A program made the position numbers and the translations under genes. Shown one piece after another: positions 11,782-22,806 of a stretch of DNA of 64,000 bases (within the stretch, counting starts at the first letter, position 1; each line of letters opens with the position of its first letter). The stretch is taken from the NCBI RefSeq assembly GCF_000423645.1, contig NZ_AUIJ01000004.1:62001-126000 (forward strand). Reading direction: 5' to 3'. Origin of the DNA: Sediminimonas qiaohouensis DSM 21189. GTDB taxonomy: Bacteria; Pseudomonadota; Alphaproteobacteria; Rhodobacterales; Rhodobacteraceae. Below the pieces are notes generated by a model. It ran no database searches. It saw only the letters and a program-made list of their open reading frames with translations, and was not told the DNA's origin.

Positions 11782-12395
11782 TTCAACCGAGCCTCCAGTG
11801 CTTCGATACCCGCCTTGGTGATCACCAGCGTGTCACGCTTGAGGATATCATAGACGTTTGCGCCCACCGACGGCAGGATATCCAGACCGTCGATGTTGCG
11901 GGCCGCCTTGGCAAAGCCCTCATCCACGGTGGTCCCATCGATGACCAGCGCCCGCTTCCAGCCCAGGTTCTTGACCTGACGCGCCAGCGCGCCGGTCTTG
12001 CCTTCGGCTTGCGCGTCCTCCAGCACGACCAATTCGCCCGCCTTGGCCTTGGCCGACAGCGCATGGCGCAGGCCCAGCTTGCGGAACTTCTTGGTCAGCT
12101 CGTGGCCGTGGCTACGCGGGGTCGGCCCCTTGTAGATACCACCCTTGCGGAAGATCGGCGCGTTGCGGTCACCGTGGCGTGCGCCGCCGGTGCCCTTCTG
12201 GCGATAGATCTTCTTGCTGGAATAGGACGTCTCCGAGCGGGTCTTGACCTTGTGAGTGCCGGCCTGCGCATTGTTGCGCTGCCAGCGCACCACACGGTGC
12301 AGGATGTCGGTACGCGGTTCCAGGCCGAAGATCTCGTCGCCGAGATCAACGGTGCCGGCCTTGCCGCCGTCCAGTTTGATCACGTCGAGTTTCAT
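11778..12395 (-). CDS. rplD: 50S ribosomal protein L4
   Basis: Large-subunit protein with a long loop in the exit tunnel. In E. coli it also represses the S10 operon; nothing here shows whether that holds. The product has 205 residues with the typical loop region [20 protein letters not shown] around residues 64-83 and the fold around [16 protein letters not shown]. Starts and ends with 4-base overlaps with rplC and rplW. Confidence 0.97.
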   Translation of the reverse strand: MKLDVIKLDGGKAGTVDLGDEIFGLEPRTDILHRVVRWQRNNAQAGTHKVKTRSETSYSSKKIYRQKGTGGARHGDRNAPIFRKGGIYKGPTPRSHGHELTKKFRKLGLRHALSAKAKAGELVVLEDAQAEGKTGALARQVKNLGWKRALVIDGTTVDEGFAKAARNIDGLDILPSVGANVYDILKRDTLVITKAGIEALEARLK

Positions 12396-13234
12396 TCGTC
12401 GCTGTCCTTCTTCTCGGCCTGAATATCGGCCTCGGCCTCTTTCAGGGCGGCTTCCTCAGCGGCAGCGGCTTCTTCCGCGGCGGCCTTCTCGGCGGCCTCG
12501 GCTTCGGCGGCGGCCTGTGCGGCGGCCTCTTCTGCAGCGCGCGCGGCTTCCTCGGCGGCGGACTTCAGCGCGGCGGGCAGGATCGCGTTATCGGGGAAGG
12601 GTTTCTTCACCGCGTCCTTGACCGTCACCCAGCCCCCCTTGGAGCCCGGAACCGCACCCTTGACCATGATCAGGCCACGGTCGGAATCCGTGCGAACCAC
12701 CTGAAGGTTCTGCGTGGTTACCCGCGCAGCGCCCATGTGGCCGGCCATCTTCTTGCCCTTGAACACCTTTCCGGGGTCCTGACACTGACCAGTAGAGCCG
12801 TGCGAGCGGTGGCTGATCGACACACCGTGCGTTGCCTCGAGGCCGCGGAAGTTGTGCCGCTTCATGCCACCGGCAAAGCCTTTACCGATCGAGGTGCCGC
12901 AGACGTCCACGAACTGACCCTCGAAATAATGATCGGCGGTGATTTCCTCACCGACATTGATCAGGTTCTCGGGGTCCACGCGGAACTCGGCCAGCTTGCG
13001 CTTGGGCGCCACCTTGGCCACGGCAAAATGGCCGCGCATGGCCTTGGTCACGCGCTTGGGCTTTGCCGTGCCGACACCCAGTTGAACAGCCGAGTAGCCA
13101 TCTTTCTCGGCCGTGCGCTGCGCGACGACCTGAAGACCGTCAAGCTGCAGCACCGTCACCGGAACCTGCTTGCCGTCTTCCATGAACAGCCGGGTCATCC
13201 CGACCTTTTTTGCGATTACTCCAGAGCGCAACAT
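12392..13234 (-). CDS. rplC: 50S ribosomal protein L3 with Ala/Glu-rich tail
   Basis: Large-subunit protein essential for early assembly. The core has the family N-terminus [18 protein letters not shown] and the signature [14 protein letters not shown]. Compared with E. coli L3 (about 209 residues) this 280-residue protein has a C-terminal extension of roughly 60 residues made mostly of Ala and Glu, predicted helical. I use the ATG at 13234 because it matches the family; an in-frame ATG at 13252 overlaps the rpsJ stop and would add six residues. Confidence 0.95.
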   Translation of the reverse strand: MLRSGVIAKKVGMTRLFMEDGKQVPVTVLQLDGLQVVAQRTAEKDGYSAVQLGVGTAKPKRVTKAMRGHFAVAKVAPKRKLAEFRVDPENLINVGEEITADHYFEGQFVDVCGTSIGKGFAGGMKRHNFRGLEATHGVSISHRSHGSTGQCQDPGKVFKGKKMAGHMGAARVTTQNLQVVRTDSDRGLIMVKGAVPGSKGGWVTVKDAVKKPFPDNAILPAALKSAAEEAARAAEEAAAQAAAEAEAAEKAAAEEAAAAEEAALKEAEADIQAEKKDSDE

Positions 13235-13248
13235 ACCTACTGCCCCCC

Positions 13249-13557
13249 TCAAACCTTGATCTCGACATCCACGCCGGCGGCGAGGTCGAGCTTCATCAGC
13301 GCGTCCACCGTCTGCGGGGTCGGATCAACAATATCGAGCAGACGCTTGTGCGTGCGGATCTCGAACTGTTCACGGGATTTCTTGTCGATATGCGGGCCAC
13401 GGAGAACCGTGAACTTCTCGATCTTGTTCGGCAGCGGGATGGGGCCGCGCACCTGCGCGCCCGTCCGCTTGGCGGTGTTGACGATCTCTTGCGTGCTGGT
13501 GTCCAGCACGCGATAGTCAAATGCCTTCAGCCGAATGCGAATATTTTGGCTTTGCAT
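13249..13557 (-). CDS. rpsJ: 30S ribosomal protein S10
   Basis: Small-subunit head protein, also the partner of NusB in antitermination. The 102-residue product has [16 protein letters not shown] at the start and the motif [20 protein letters not shown]. First gene of the S10 operon. It follows tuf after a 77-bp gap. Confidence 0.97.
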   Translation of the reverse strand: MQSQNIRIRLKAFDYRVLDTSTQEIVNTAKRTGAQVRGPIPLPNKIEKFTVLRGPHIDKKSREQFEIRTHKRLLDIVDPTPQTVDALMKLDLAAGVDVEIKV

Positions 13558-13591
13558 TTTTGAGCCTTTCGCGGCGTTGGAGTTGATAGGA

Positions 13592-13615
13592 GGATCACCG
13601 GCTCATCCGGTGACC
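13592..13615 (-). terminator. Hairpin between tuf and rpsJ
   Basis: Stem tcaccgg / ccggtga (7 bp, loop ctcat) about 20 bp past the tuf stop. On the minus strand it is followed by TCCTCCTATC rather than a U-run, so it may be a weak or factor-dependent terminator. Confidence 0.4.
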
Positions 13616-13634
13616 CTCTTCGAACCCGGGTAGA

Positions 13635-14810
<1,176 letters not shown>

Positions 14811-14923
14811 ATCAAAGGCGCCTCGCGGTTGGGGGGCCAACACGGACCCGTTTCTTCTCCGCGCGCCATTTATTTGGTTGAGAAAGGAAAATCAAGCGTG
14901 ACGTTGCCGCCTGATCCTGCGCG

Positions 14924-15604
14924 CTATGCGTCCTCGTCCAGTGGTGCAACGGTGATATCGCCCGGCCCCTGCGTCTCGGGCTCTTGCGCCTCGGGCGCTT
15001 CCATGCTGAGGGCGTCCTCATCCTCGGTGGTCTCTTCCGTCTCCGCGGTCTCGTCGTCGGCCTCGCCGGTGGTGAACCACCCCTCGGCGTTGTTCATGCG
15101 CGTCAGGTAGACCTCGATCTGCTTGGCGGCATTGCGGCTGAGGTTCTGCATTTGCTGCTCGGCGGTCTGGGTCAGGCCCGAGCCGACCATCGTCTCGCCC
15201 GACAGCGATTCCAGAATCGTGATCTGCTTGGGCTCGGGGTTCAGCTTTTTCTGCGCCGCGTCGTCCCAGACCGTGAGGTAGATGATCAGCACCGACTTCG
15301 GCGACAGAACCACCGGCACGCCCGGCTGCGCCAGAACGTAGCCTTCCACGCTCACCCCGAAATGATAGAGCCGATCCCCCTCGTAGCGATCAAACCGCTC
15401 GGCTATCGCGCCGGTCAGCGATGCGATCCACTCTTCCTTGCTGGCCTCGCGCGACAGCGGCCCTTTCTGCATCTTGGGCGCCACCACGATGTTGTGGCCA
15501 AGACGGAAGTCACCCAGATCGGTGGGCGCCTCTTCCAGGTCGTTGGCATTGGTGCACGCGGCCACGCCGGCCACAAACAGCAAAGCAGATAAGATACGCA
15601 GCAT
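14924..15604 (-). CDS. Predicted outer-membrane or periplasmic lipoprotein, unknown function
   Basis: I do not recognise a functional family. The start at 15604 gives a typical lipoprotein signal peptide: [17 protein letters not shown] with lipobox VAAC and Cys17 as the lipidated residue; the frame stays open upstream but overlaps the P450 gene there. The mature part (about 210 residues) contains mixed alpha/beta stretches, then a strongly acidic C-terminal tail rich in Glu, Asp, Thr and Pro from about residue 180. A GGGGGG run precedes the start. It is divergent from the P450 gene and lies upstream of tuf on the same strand. Confidence 0.8.
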   Translation of the reverse strand: MLRILSALLFVAGVAACTNANDLEEAPTDLGDFRLGHNIVVAPKMQKGPLSREASKEEWIASLTGAIAERFDRYEGDRLYHFGVSVEGYVLAQPGVPVVLSPKSVLIIYLTVWDDAAQKKLNPEPKQITILESLSGETMVGSGLTQTAEQQMQNLSRNAAKQIEVYLTRMNNAEGWFTTGEADDETAETEETTEDEDALSMEAPEAQEPETQGPGDITVAPLDEDA

Positions 15605-15724
15605 GCAGCGCCCCCCGAGGTTCGTTTTCCCGTCCTGCATATCGTAGCCCCCCGCCCCGCGCAATCGCCGCGCATTGCCCCGCCCCCGCCCCTGCCTATA
15701 TCGTGACACGACAGGAGATGCGCC

Positions 15725-17077
15725 ATGCCCGATCCCGATCTGCCCGTTCATGTCCCGCTGGTGCGCGAGCCGTGGGGCATCCTGCGGTCGCTGAACGCCG
15801 CGCGGAGCAATGTTCTGTCGATCATTCCCGCCATCGCCACCAAGCAGCCGATGGTGTCGGGCAAGACCGGCAAGCGCTGGCACATGGTGATGGACCCGGC
15901 CGCGATCCGGCGCATCCTGCTGGAGCGGCTGGACGATTACCCCAAGTCGGATGTCACCAAGAACCTGCTTCGCCCCGCGATCGGCGAATCCCTGTTCGTG
16001 GCCGAGGGCGCGCATTGGCGCTGGCAGCGCCGCGCTGCCGCGCCTGCATTCTCGCACCGCAACGTGATGAACCTGTCGCCGGTGATGACCCGCGCCGCCG
16101 AGGGCGCCTCGGACCGCGTGGCGCAGGCCGGGCCGCGTGCCGTGGACATGGCCGCCGAAATGGTGCGCGCCACCTTTGACGTGATCAGCGATGTCACCTT
16201 TTCCGGCGAAGAGGGTTTCGACAGGGACGCGGTACACCGCGCCATCGACGCCTATATCGCCGATGCCGGCAAGATCAGCCTGTTTGACATGCTGGGCCTA
16301 CCCGACTGGATCCCGCGGCCGGGGCGGATGATGTCCGGCGCCGCCCTGCGCGAGATGAAATCCGTCGCCGACGCGGCCATCGATGCACGCCGCGACGCCG
16401 GCGGCGCGGAAATGCCCGATCTACTGGATCTGCTGCTATCGGGTGAAGACCCGGAAACGGGGCGCCGGATGGATACGGGTGAGCTGCGGGATAACTTGTT
16501 GACCTTCATCGTGGCGGGGCACGAGACCACCGCGCTGGCGCTTGGCTGGTCGCTTTACCTGTGCGCGTTCGATCAGGACGTGCAAGAGCGCGCGCGCGCC
16601 GAGGCGCAGGGCGTGCTGGGCCAACGCGCCGCCACGGGCGAGGACGTCGCCAACCTGCCCTTTATACGTCAGATCGTGGACGAGGCCCTGCGCCTCTATC
16701 CGCCGGCGGGCATCATCAGCCGTACCGCCCAGACGCCCGACACCCTGTGCGGGCGCGAGGTGCGCCGCGGCGATACGGTGATGATCCCGATCTACGCCCT
16801 GCACCGCAATCACCTGCTGTGGGACGAGCCCGACGCGTTTCGCCCCGATCGCTTTGCCGATCGCAAGGCGATTGATCGCTACGCCTACCTGCCGTTCGGC
16901 GACGGGCCGCGGGTGTGCATCGGGGCGTCCTTTGCCCTGCAGGAGGCGGTGATCATCCTGGCGACCCTGCTGGCGCGGCACCGGTTTTCCCCGGTTGAGG
17001 GACGCGCGCCAAGCCCCGTGATGATCCTGACCCTGCGCCCCGAGGGCGGCGTGTGGCTACAGGCAGAACCCGCATGA
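15725..17077 (+). CDS. Cytochrome P450
   Basis: Haem-thiolate monooxygenase of 450 residues; the substrate cannot be told from sequence. All core motifs are present: I-helix AGHETTALAL near residue 262, the K-helix ExxR in EALRLYPP, and the haem-binding loop FGDGPRVCIG with Cys398 as axial ligand. No N-terminal membrane anchor is evident, so it is probably soluble. No ferredoxin or reductase gene lies beside it, so it must borrow electron donors. It is divergent from a lipoprotein gene and convergent with parC. Confidence 0.93.
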   Translation: MPDPDLPVHVPLVREPWGILRSLNAARSNVLSIIPAIATKQPMVSGKTGKRWHMVMDPAAIRRILLERLDDYPKSDVTKNLLRPAIGESLFVAEGAHWRWQRRAAAPAFSHRNVMNLSPVMTRAAEGASDRVAQAGPRAVDMAAEMVRATFDVISDVTFSGEEGFDRDAVHRAIDAYIADAGKISLFDMLGLPDWIPRPGRMMSGAALREMKSVADAAIDARRDAGGAEMPDLLDLLLSGEDPETGRRMDTGELRDNLLTFIVAGHETTALALGWSLYLCAFDQDVQERARAEAQGVLGQRAATGEDVANLPFIRQIVDEALRLYPPAGIISRTAQTPDTLCGREVRRGDTVMIPIYALHRNHLLWDEPDAFRPDRFADRKAIDRYAYLPFGDGPRVCIGASFALQEAVIILATLLARHRFSPVEGRAPSPVMILTLRPEGGVWLQAEPA

Positions 17078-17138
17078 GATAAGTGGAATGCGCTGTCGCG
17101 CATGCATGTCGTCTCGCCGTCCGCCCTTGGCGGCCGTC

Positions 17139-17174
17139 TCGGGCCTCCGGCCGGAGTATTTGTGGCAAGATGAA
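17139..17174. repeat. Palindromic intergenic repeat, terminator-like (copy 1)
   Basis: Contains the perfect palindrome ctccggccggag (17145-17156) followed by TATTTGTGGCAAGATGAA. From memory this matches a short element (hairpin, then GTATTT and an AAGA/ATGAA tail) found between genes in many Rhodobacteraceae genomes. It lies between the convergent P450 and parC genes, where it could serve as a terminator. A related copy is at 40606-40650 in reverse orientation. Confidence 0.5.
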
Positions 17175-17185
17175 TTGCCTAAGTG

Positions 17186-19495
17186 TCAGGTAAAGCGGTT
17201 GTCGCGCGGGAAGCCGCGGGGCGCCATGCGCCCGGCGCTCGCGCGTTTGCCCAGCCATTCGGTCAGGTCGGTCTCGGTGCGGGTGCGCCCGGCGGGGTCT
17301 TTCCACGACAGCCCGTCCGCCAGGTTGAACGTGGTCGCATCCGATAGCCCGCCATCGCGGAATTTCTGTAGCCGCACGCCCTTGCCGCGCGCCATTTCCG
17401 GCAGTTCCTCCGCCGCGAACACGACCACCTTGCGGTTTTCGCCCACGCAGGCGACGTGATCGCCTGCGACCGGCTTGCACACCAGCGCGCGCGCCTCGCC
17501 GCGCAGGTTGAGCACCTGTTTGCCGCTGCGAGTCTGCGCCACCACGTCATCCTCGGGCACGATGAAGCCGTCGCCGGCGCTGGACGCCACCAGAAGCTTG
17601 CGCCCGGGCACGTGCACGAACAGCGCCACGATCTGCGCCTCGTTGGGCAAATCCACCATCAGGCGCAGCGGATCGCCCATGCCGCGCCCGCCCGGCAGGT
17701 TGACCGCCGGCAGGGTATAGATCCGCCCGTTCGAGCCGAAGATAAGCAGGCGATCGGTCGTCTGCGCGTGGAACATGAAGCGCGGCCCGTCGCCATCCTT
17801 GAACTTGAGCTCCTTGTCCAGCGCGACATGCCCCGACAGCGCCCTTATCCACCCCATTTGCGAGCACACGACGGTGATCGGCTCGCGTTCGATCATCGCC
17901 TCGATCGGGACATCGGGGGCGTCCTCGGCATCGGCGAAAGTGGTGCGCCGCACGCCGCCCGGTGCGCCGTGGCCGAACTGCTTGCGGGTCTCGCGCAGCT
18001 CCTCGGCGATACGGCCCCATTGGCGGCCCTCGTCCTCCATCAGGTCCTCAAGCTCGGCGCGCTCTTCCATCAATGCGTCGCGCTCGCGCGTCAGCTCGAT
18101 TTCCTCCAGCCGCCGCAAGGACCGCAGGCGCATGTTGAGAATCGCCTCGGCCTGCACGTCCGACAGCTCACCCTCGCCCTTGGCGGGCAGGGGCGAGACG
18201 TAATCCGCCTCGGACGTGGCACGCACATGTGTGCGGCCCCAATCCTCGGCCATCAGGGCCGCCTTGGGGTCGTCGTCGTAGCGGATGATGTCGATCACCC
18301 GGTCGAGGTTGAGGAAGGCCACGATCAACCCTTCCAGCACCTCCAGCCGGTGATCGATCTTGCCCAGCCGGTAGCGCGTGCGCCGCAGCAACACCTCGCG
18401 CCGGTGATCGAGGAAGGCGCGCAGCACCTCGCGCAGGCTGCACACCCGCGGCGTCAGCCCGTCGATCAGCACGTTCATGTTGAGGCTGAACCGCACCTCC
18501 AGGTCGGATTGCCGGAACAGCATCCCCATCAACACCTGCGGATCGACATTGCGCGAGCGCGGCTCAAGCACGATGCGGATATCGTCGGTCGATTCGTCGC
18601 GCACATCGGCCAGGATCGGTACCTTCTTGGATTGGATCAGATCGGCGATCTTTTCGATCAGGCGCGATTTGGCAACCTGGAACGGGATTTCGGTCAGGAC
18701 GATCTGCCATTGGCCGCGATTTAGCTCCTCGCTCTCCCATCGGGCGCGCAGGCGGAACGATCCGCGCCCAGTGCGGTAGGCCTCGGCGATATTCTCGCGC
18801 GGCTCGACGATGACGCCGCCGGTGGGAAAATCGGGGCCGGGGATATGATCGAGCAACGTCTCGTCGCGCGCGTTCGGCGCCTTGATCAGGTGCAGGCAGG
18901 CGCCGATCAGTTCCTCTATGTTATGTGGCGGGATGTTGGTGGCCATGCCCACCGCGATGCCCGACGACCCATTGGCCAGCAGGTTGGGAAACCGCGCCGG
19001 TAGCACCACCGGCTCCCGCAGGGTGCCGTCGTAGTTGTCGCGGAAATCGACCGCATCCTCGCCCAGCCCCTCCAGCAGGGCCTCGGCGGCGGCGGTCATG
19101 CGGGCCTCGGTATAGCGGCTGGCGGCGGGGTTGTCGCCGTCGACATTGCCGAAATTGCCCTGCCCGTCCACCAACGGGTAGCGCACGTTGAAATCCTGCG
19201 CCAGGCGCGCCATTGCGTCATAGATCGCGGCATCGCCGTGCGGGTGATAGTTCCCCATCACGTCGCCCGAAATCTTGGCCGATTTGCGGAACCCCCCCGA
19301 CGAGGACAGCTTCAGCTCGCGCATGGCGAACAGGATACGCCGATGCACCGGCTTCAACCCGTCGCGCGCATCAGGAAGCGCCCGCCCCATGATGGTGGAC
19401 ATTGCATAGCTGAGATACCGCTCGCCAATGGCGCGGCGCAGCGGCTCGGTCAGGTCCGGCACGGGGGCCGGGGCATCGTCGGACATGTCACTCAT
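17186..19495 (-). CDS. parC: DNA topoisomerase IV subunit A
   Basis: Cleaves and religates DNA to decatenate daughter chromosomes, as a partner of ParE. The 769-residue product has the breakage-reunion domain with catalytic Tyr128 in AASRYTEAR, the [10 protein letters not shown] motif and a C-terminal beta-propeller-like half. The length and C-terminus fit ParC rather than GyrA. In the quinolone pocket ([14 protein letters not shown]) the position of E. coli Ser80 is Ala89 and that of Glu84 is Asp93. The start at 19495 is a choice between two nearby ATGs (19495, 19486). The upstream frame is open but unrelated. Confidence 0.93.
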   Translation of the reverse strand: MSDMSDDAPAPVPDLTEPLRRAIGERYLSYAMSTIMGRALPDARDGLKPVHRRILFAMRELKLSSSGGFRKSAKISGDVMGNYHPHGDAAIYDAMARLAQDFNVRYPLVDGQGNFGNVDGDNPAASRYTEARMTAAAEALLEGLGEDAVDFRDNYDGTLREPVVLPARFPNLLANGSSGIAVGMATNIPPHNIEELIGACLHLIKAPNARDETLLDHIPGPDFPTGGVIVEPRENIAEAYRTGRGSFRLRARWESEELNRGQWQIVLTEIPFQVAKSRLIEKIADLIQSKKVPILADVRDESTDDIRIVLEPRSRNVDPQVLMGMLFRQSDLEVRFSLNMNVLIDGLTPRVCSLREVLRAFLDHRREVLLRRTRYRLGKIDHRLEVLEGLIVAFLNLDRVIDIIRYDDDPKAALMAEDWGRTHVRATSEADYVSPLPAKGEGELSDVQAEAILNMRLRSLRRLEEIELTRERDALMEERAELEDLMEDEGRQWGRIAEELRETRKQFGHGAPGGVRRTTFADAEDAPDVPIEAMIEREPITVVCSQMGWIRALSGHVALDKELKFKDGDGPRFMFHAQTTDRLLIFGSNGRIYTLPAVNLPGGRGMGDPLRLMVDLPNEAQIVALFVHVPGRKLLVASSAGDGFIVPEDDVVAQTRSGKQVLNLRGEARALVCKPVAGDHVACVGENRKVVVFAAEELPEMARGKGVRLQKFRDGGLSDATTFNLADGLSWKDPAGRTRTETDLTEWLGKRASAGRMAPRGFPRDNRFT

Positions 19496-19621
19496 GGCTG
19501 CGGTGATAGCCGCGCGCGCCGGGTGCGTAAAGCAGGCATCGCGCCAATGGACCGCCCAAGGCGCGAATTTCACCGCTTCGCCACGTTGCACCCACCCGCG
19601 CGGCGGGGCATGGTCGCGGCC

Positions 19622-20452
19622 ATGACGCGCAAATCCATTCTGATCACTGGTTGCTCAAGCGGCATCGGCCGCGATGCGGCCTTCACCCTGCACGCCCAAG
19701 GCTGGCGCGTGTTCGCCGCCTGCCGGCAGCCCGCCGATGCGGCAGCGCTGCGCAACGAGGGGCTGGAGGCGCTGCACCTCGATTATGCCGACCCTGACAG
19801 CATCGAGGCCGCGCTTGCGCAGGTTCTGGAGGCCACCGGCGGCACGCTGGATGCGCTGTTCAACAACGGCGCCTTTGCCTGCCCCGGCGCGGTTGAGGAT
19901 CTGCCGCGCGGGGCCTTGCGGGAGATTTTCGAAGCCAACCTATTTGGCTGGCACGACCTGACGGCGCGGGTGCTGCCGGTGATGCGCGCACAGGGGCACG
20001 GGCACGTGGTGAACTGCTCCTCGGTGCTGGGGCTGGTGGCGGCGCCGTGGCGCGGCGCCTACAACGCCACCAAGTTCGCGCTGGAGGGGCTGACCGATAC
20101 CCTGCGCGTGGAAATGCGCGACACGCCCATTTCCATCGTTCTGATCGAGCCGGGCCCGATCACCACCCGGTTCCGCCGCAATGCGATCCCCCACTTCGAG
20201 CGATGGGTGGACTGGCAAAACTCCGCCCGCGCCGACCAATACCGCACCACCCTGATCAAGCGGCTCTATCGCGACAATGGCCCCGACCGGTTCGAGCTGC
20301 CCGCCTCCGCCGTCACGGCCAAGCTGATCCGTGCGCTGAACACGCCGCGCCCCGCCGCGCGCTACTATGTCACCACGCCGACCTACCTGATGGGCGCGCT
20401 GCGCCGTATCCTGCCGGTGCGCGCGCTCGATTGGCTGCTGGCCAAAGGGTAA
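19622..20452 (+). CDS. Short-chain dehydrogenase/reductase
   Basis: NAD(P)-dependent oxidoreductase of the classical SDR family, 276 residues. It has the cofactor-binding motif TGCSSGIG (residues 9-16), NNG at 81-83, the catalytic serine near residue 133 and the YNATK motif with Tyr147 and Lys151. The substrate is not predictable. An in-frame ATG at 19610 would add four residues; neither start has a strong ribosome binding site. It is divergent from parC. Confidence 0.88.
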   Translation: MTRKSILITGCSSGIGRDAAFTLHAQGWRVFAACRQPADAAALRNEGLEALHLDYADPDSIEAALAQVLEATGGTLDALFNNGAFACPGAVEDLPRGALREIFEANLFGWHDLTARVLPVMRAQGHGHVVNCSSVLGLVAAPWRGAYNATKFALEGLTDTLRVEMRDTPISIVLIEPGPITTRFRRNAIPHFERWVDWQNSARADQYRTTLIKRLYRDNGPDRFELPASAVTAKLIRALNTPRPAARYYVTTPTYLMGALRRILPVRALDWLLAKG

Positions 20453-20536
20453 GGGGCCGCCCGGCAAATTTTCGGTTCGCTTTTTGCGCCATAGCCTCTA
20501 CATCGGAGCCAAACGCATGACACAAGGATCGCAACG

Positions 20537-20740
20537 ATGAGGGATGACCCGCTGTTCTACGTGGTGGCCGTGGCCTGCCTTGCGGTTGTGGTCATCCTGA
20601 TGATCGGCATCGGCGGCTTCGCCAAGGGCGGCGAATTCAACCGCAAGCACGCCAACCGGCTGATGCGGTGGCGCATCATTGCGCAGTTCATCGCCGTCAT
20701 CCTAATTCTTCTGTTCGTATGGTTCCGGCGAGGAGGCTGA
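20537..20740 (+). CDS. Small protein with two transmembrane helices (HIG1-like)
   Basis: 67-residue membrane protein with hydrophobic helices at about residues 7-27 and 46-63, joined by a basic loop (KGGEFNRKHANRLMRWR). This layout and the RxxNRLMRWR-type loop match the HIG1/'twin transmembrane helix small protein' family common in alphaproteobacteria, whose mitochondrial relatives associate with respiratory complexes. A role in cytochrome oxidase assembly is only an inference. Its stop is 2 bp before the cobalamin adenosyltransferase start, whose Shine-Dalgarno lies inside this gene, so the two are co-transcribed. Confidence 0.8.
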   Translation: MRDDPLFYVVAVACLAVVVILMIGIGGFAKGGEFNRKHANRLMRWRIIAQFIAVILILLFVWFRRGG

Positions 20741-20742
20741 CA

Positions 20743-21315
20743 ATGGTTGTTCTCAACAAGATCTACACCAAGGGCGGCGACAAGGGCGAAACCGCGCTTG
20801 GCAACGGGGCGCGGGTGCCCAAGCACGCGCTGCGCGTTACGGCCTACGGCACCGTGGACGAGGTGAACGCCACCCTCGGCCTGGCCCGCCTGCATGCCGA
20901 GGGCGATATCGACGACGCCCTCGCCCGCATCCAGAACGACCTGTTCGATTTGGGCGCCGACCTGTGCACCCCCGACATGGACCGCGACGCCGAGGCAGAA
21001 TACACGCCCCTTCGGGTGGTCGCCCCGCAGGTCGCGCGCCTCGAATCGGAGATCGACGCGATGAACGCCCTGCTCGAGCCGCTGCGCAGCTTCATTCTGC
21101 CCGGCGGCACGCCGCTGGCCGCGCACCTGCACCTGTGCCGCACCGTGTCGCGCCGGGCCGAACGGCTCTGCGTCGAACTGGCGCAGGCCGAGCCGGTGAA
21201 CCCCGAGGCGGTAAAATACCTCAACCGCCTGTCGGACTGGTTCTTCGTCGCCTCCCGCGCCGCCAACGACCAGGGCCTCGCCGATGTGCTCTGGACCCCC
21301 GGCGCGAATCGCTAG
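20743..21315 (+). CDS. Cob(I)alamin adenosyltransferase, PduO type
   Basis: Transfers the adenosyl group of ATP to cob(I)alamin to make coenzyme B12, the cofactor of methylmalonyl-CoA and ethylmalonyl-CoA mutases. The 190-residue product carries the N-terminal ATP loop YTKGGDKGETALGNG, the VDEVNATLG helix, and the conserved C-terminal region RAERLCVELAQ and YLNRLSDWFFVASR. The start at 20743 has a perfect AGGAGG 7 bp upstream. A B12 cofactor enzyme fits the ethylmalonyl-CoA genes 6 kb away. Confidence 0.93.
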   Translation: MVVLNKIYTKGGDKGETALGNGARVPKHALRVTAYGTVDEVNATLGLARLHAEGDIDDALARIQNDLFDLGADLCTPDMDRDAEAEYTPLRVVAPQVARLESEIDAMNALLEPLRSFILPGGTPLAAHLHLCRTVSRRAERLCVELAQAEPVNPEAVKYLNRLSDWFFVASRAANDQGLADVLWTPGANR

Positions 21316-21426
21316 AGTCCGTCACAGGGCACAAGGTGCAGAATCAAGTGCATATCACCAACGGTGGATCGCCGCACCGAGGCCCATCGATGCGCGGCCC
21401 CTCAACCGTCCACTCGGCGAATTCCC

Positions 21427-22599
21427 CTATATCACAACAACATCCAGCGGCGGGAACCCGTTGAACCCAACCGAGGCATAGGTCGACGTATAGGCCCCGC
21501 AGGACCGGATCACGATGCGATCCCCCGCGCGCAAACCCAGCGGCAGTTGCACCGGCTGGCGCTCATACAGCACATCGGCGCTGTCGCACGACGGACCGGC
21601 CAGGATGCACGCCCCCGTCGGCTCGTGATCGCGGTCGGTGACAAAGGCGTAGCGGATCGCCTCGTCCATCGTTTCCGCCAGCCCCGAGAACTTCCCGATG
21701 TCCAGGTAGACCCACCGATGCAAATCGCTGTCGGACTTGCGCGAAACCAGCAGCACCTCGGCCAAGATCGCCCCCGCCTCGGCCACCAGGCCGCGACCCG
21801 GCTCTGCCATGATCTGCGGCACTTCGCCAAAGCGGGCCTTGACCATCGCCATGACCTGCGCGGCGTAGGGCGTCGGCGCCTCGACGGCGTCGTCATAGAA
21901 CGCCGGGAACCCGCCGCCGATGTTCAACAGCTGCAAATCAAACCCCTCGCCGCGCACCGCATGCCAAACCTCGGCCACCTGATCGAGAACAGGCGCCCAC
22001 ATCGCGGCCTGCCGGGTCTGGCTGCCCACGTGGAACGACAGGCCAACCGGTCGAAGGCCCAGCTCCCGCGCCCGTGCCATCAGCGACCGCGCCTTACCCG
22101 GTGCACAGCCAAACTTGCGGCTCAGCGGCCAGTCGGCGCTGCTCGCCTCGACCAGAAGACGGATGTAGACCTCGGCGCCCGGCGCGTTGTCTGCGATCTT
22201 CTCAAGCTCTTCCTCGGCATCCGCCGCGAACAGGGTAATCCCCGACGCATGCGCAAACGCGATGTCGGACGCGCGCTTGATCGTGTTGCCGAACGATATA
22301 TTCTCCGAGCGCGCGCCCTGCGCGAGGCACAGCTCGATCTCCGCGCGCGACGCCGCATCGAACCCCGCGCCCTGCGCAACCAGGGCCGCGATGATCTCGG
22401 GCTCCGGGTTGGCCTTGACCGCATAGTGAACATGCGCACGCCCCAACCCCCTGGCCAGCGCGTCATAGCGCTGAACAATCGCGTCGGTGTCGATCACCAG
22501 CGTGGGGCGATCAAACCGCGCGTGGCGCACATAGGCGTCGAGACGGGAAAGCGCAGGCGCGACATCACACGCCGAAAATTCGGTCACAGTAGCGTTCAT
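21427..22599 (-). CDS. Ornithine decarboxylase, alanine-racemase fold
   Basis: PLP-dependent decarboxylase that makes putrescine from ornithine (some relatives also take lysine). The 390-residue product has the PLP lysine Lys62 in HYAVKANPE, the glycine-rich phosphate loop NIGGGFP, the EPGRGLVAEAG motif, and the catalytic cysteine Cys338 in GPSCDSAD, which sets decarboxylases of this fold apart. The ATG at 22599 is preferred: GGAG lies 6 bp upstream, while the in-frame ATG at 22605 abuts it. A structured leader precedes the gene, suggesting regulation at translation. Confidence 0.92.
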   Translation of the reverse strand: MNATVTEFSACDVAPALSRLDAYVRHARFDRPTLVIDTDAIVQRYDALARGLGRAHVHYAVKANPEPEIIAALVAQGAGFDAASRAEIELCLAQGARSENISFGNTIKRASDIAFAHASGITLFAADAEEELEKIADNAPGAEVYIRLLVEASSADWPLSRKFGCAPGKARSLMARARELGLRPVGLSFHVGSQTRQAAMWAPVLDQVAEVWHAVRGEGFDLQLLNIGGGFPAFYDDAVEAPTPYAAQVMAMVKARFGEVPQIMAEPGRGLVAEAGAILAEVLLVSRKSDSDLHRWVYLDIGKFSGLAETMDEAIRYAFVTDRDHEPTGACILAGPSCDSADVLYERQPVQLPLGLRAGDRIVIRSCGAYTSTYASVGFNGFPPLDVVVI

Positions 22600-22603
22600 G
22601 GTC

Positions 22604-22700
22604 ATCTCCAAAGGACCTGGGCCTTGCGGCAACTCATTTCGATCAGAGACGTTACCGTCGCTACGTGAGCCTGAGGACCTGTGGCCCTTGGAACAGAGGC
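22604..22700 (-). promoter_or_regulatory. Structured leader RNA of ornithine decarboxylase (speF-like candidate)
   Basis: The roughly 95 bases before the start can fold. TCCAAGGGCC (22691-22682) is nearly complementary to GGTCCTTTGGA (22617-22607), which lies over the GGAG ribosome binding site. Within it are GACG-GTAA-CGTC, a GNRA-capped hairpin (22656-22645), and a ggctca / tgagttgcc pairing. Alphaproteobacterial ornithine decarboxylase genes are known to carry the speF leader motif in this position. I cannot confirm a match to that model by eye. Confidence 0.5.
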
Positions 22701-22754
22701 GCGTGCGTTGGCGTCTTGGCGGCGCGTTTGATACAGAACCCCGACTCGATCAAG

Positions 22755-22781
22755 ACATTTTTTCGCACTCGCGAAAAATGT
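22755..22781. repeat. Inverted repeat with A/T-rich arms upstream of the odc leader
   Basis: Arms acattttttcgc (22755-22766) and gcgaaaaatgt (22771-22781) around the loop actc, one base short of perfect. It lies about 55 bp upstream of the leader RNA and 25 bp past the end of the 66-residue small gene. The arms are A/T-rich with no U-run after them, so an operator for odc is as likely as a terminator. Confidence 0.45.
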
Positions 22782-22806
22782 GACCGCCGCGGCATTTTCA
22801 TCGCGT

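Noticed and set aside
15605-16237. Long minus-strand open frame continuing upstream of the lipoprotein start
   Set aside because: It is antisense to the P450 gene and the lipoprotein signal peptide at 15604 gives a clear start; GC-rich DNA keeps shadow frames open.
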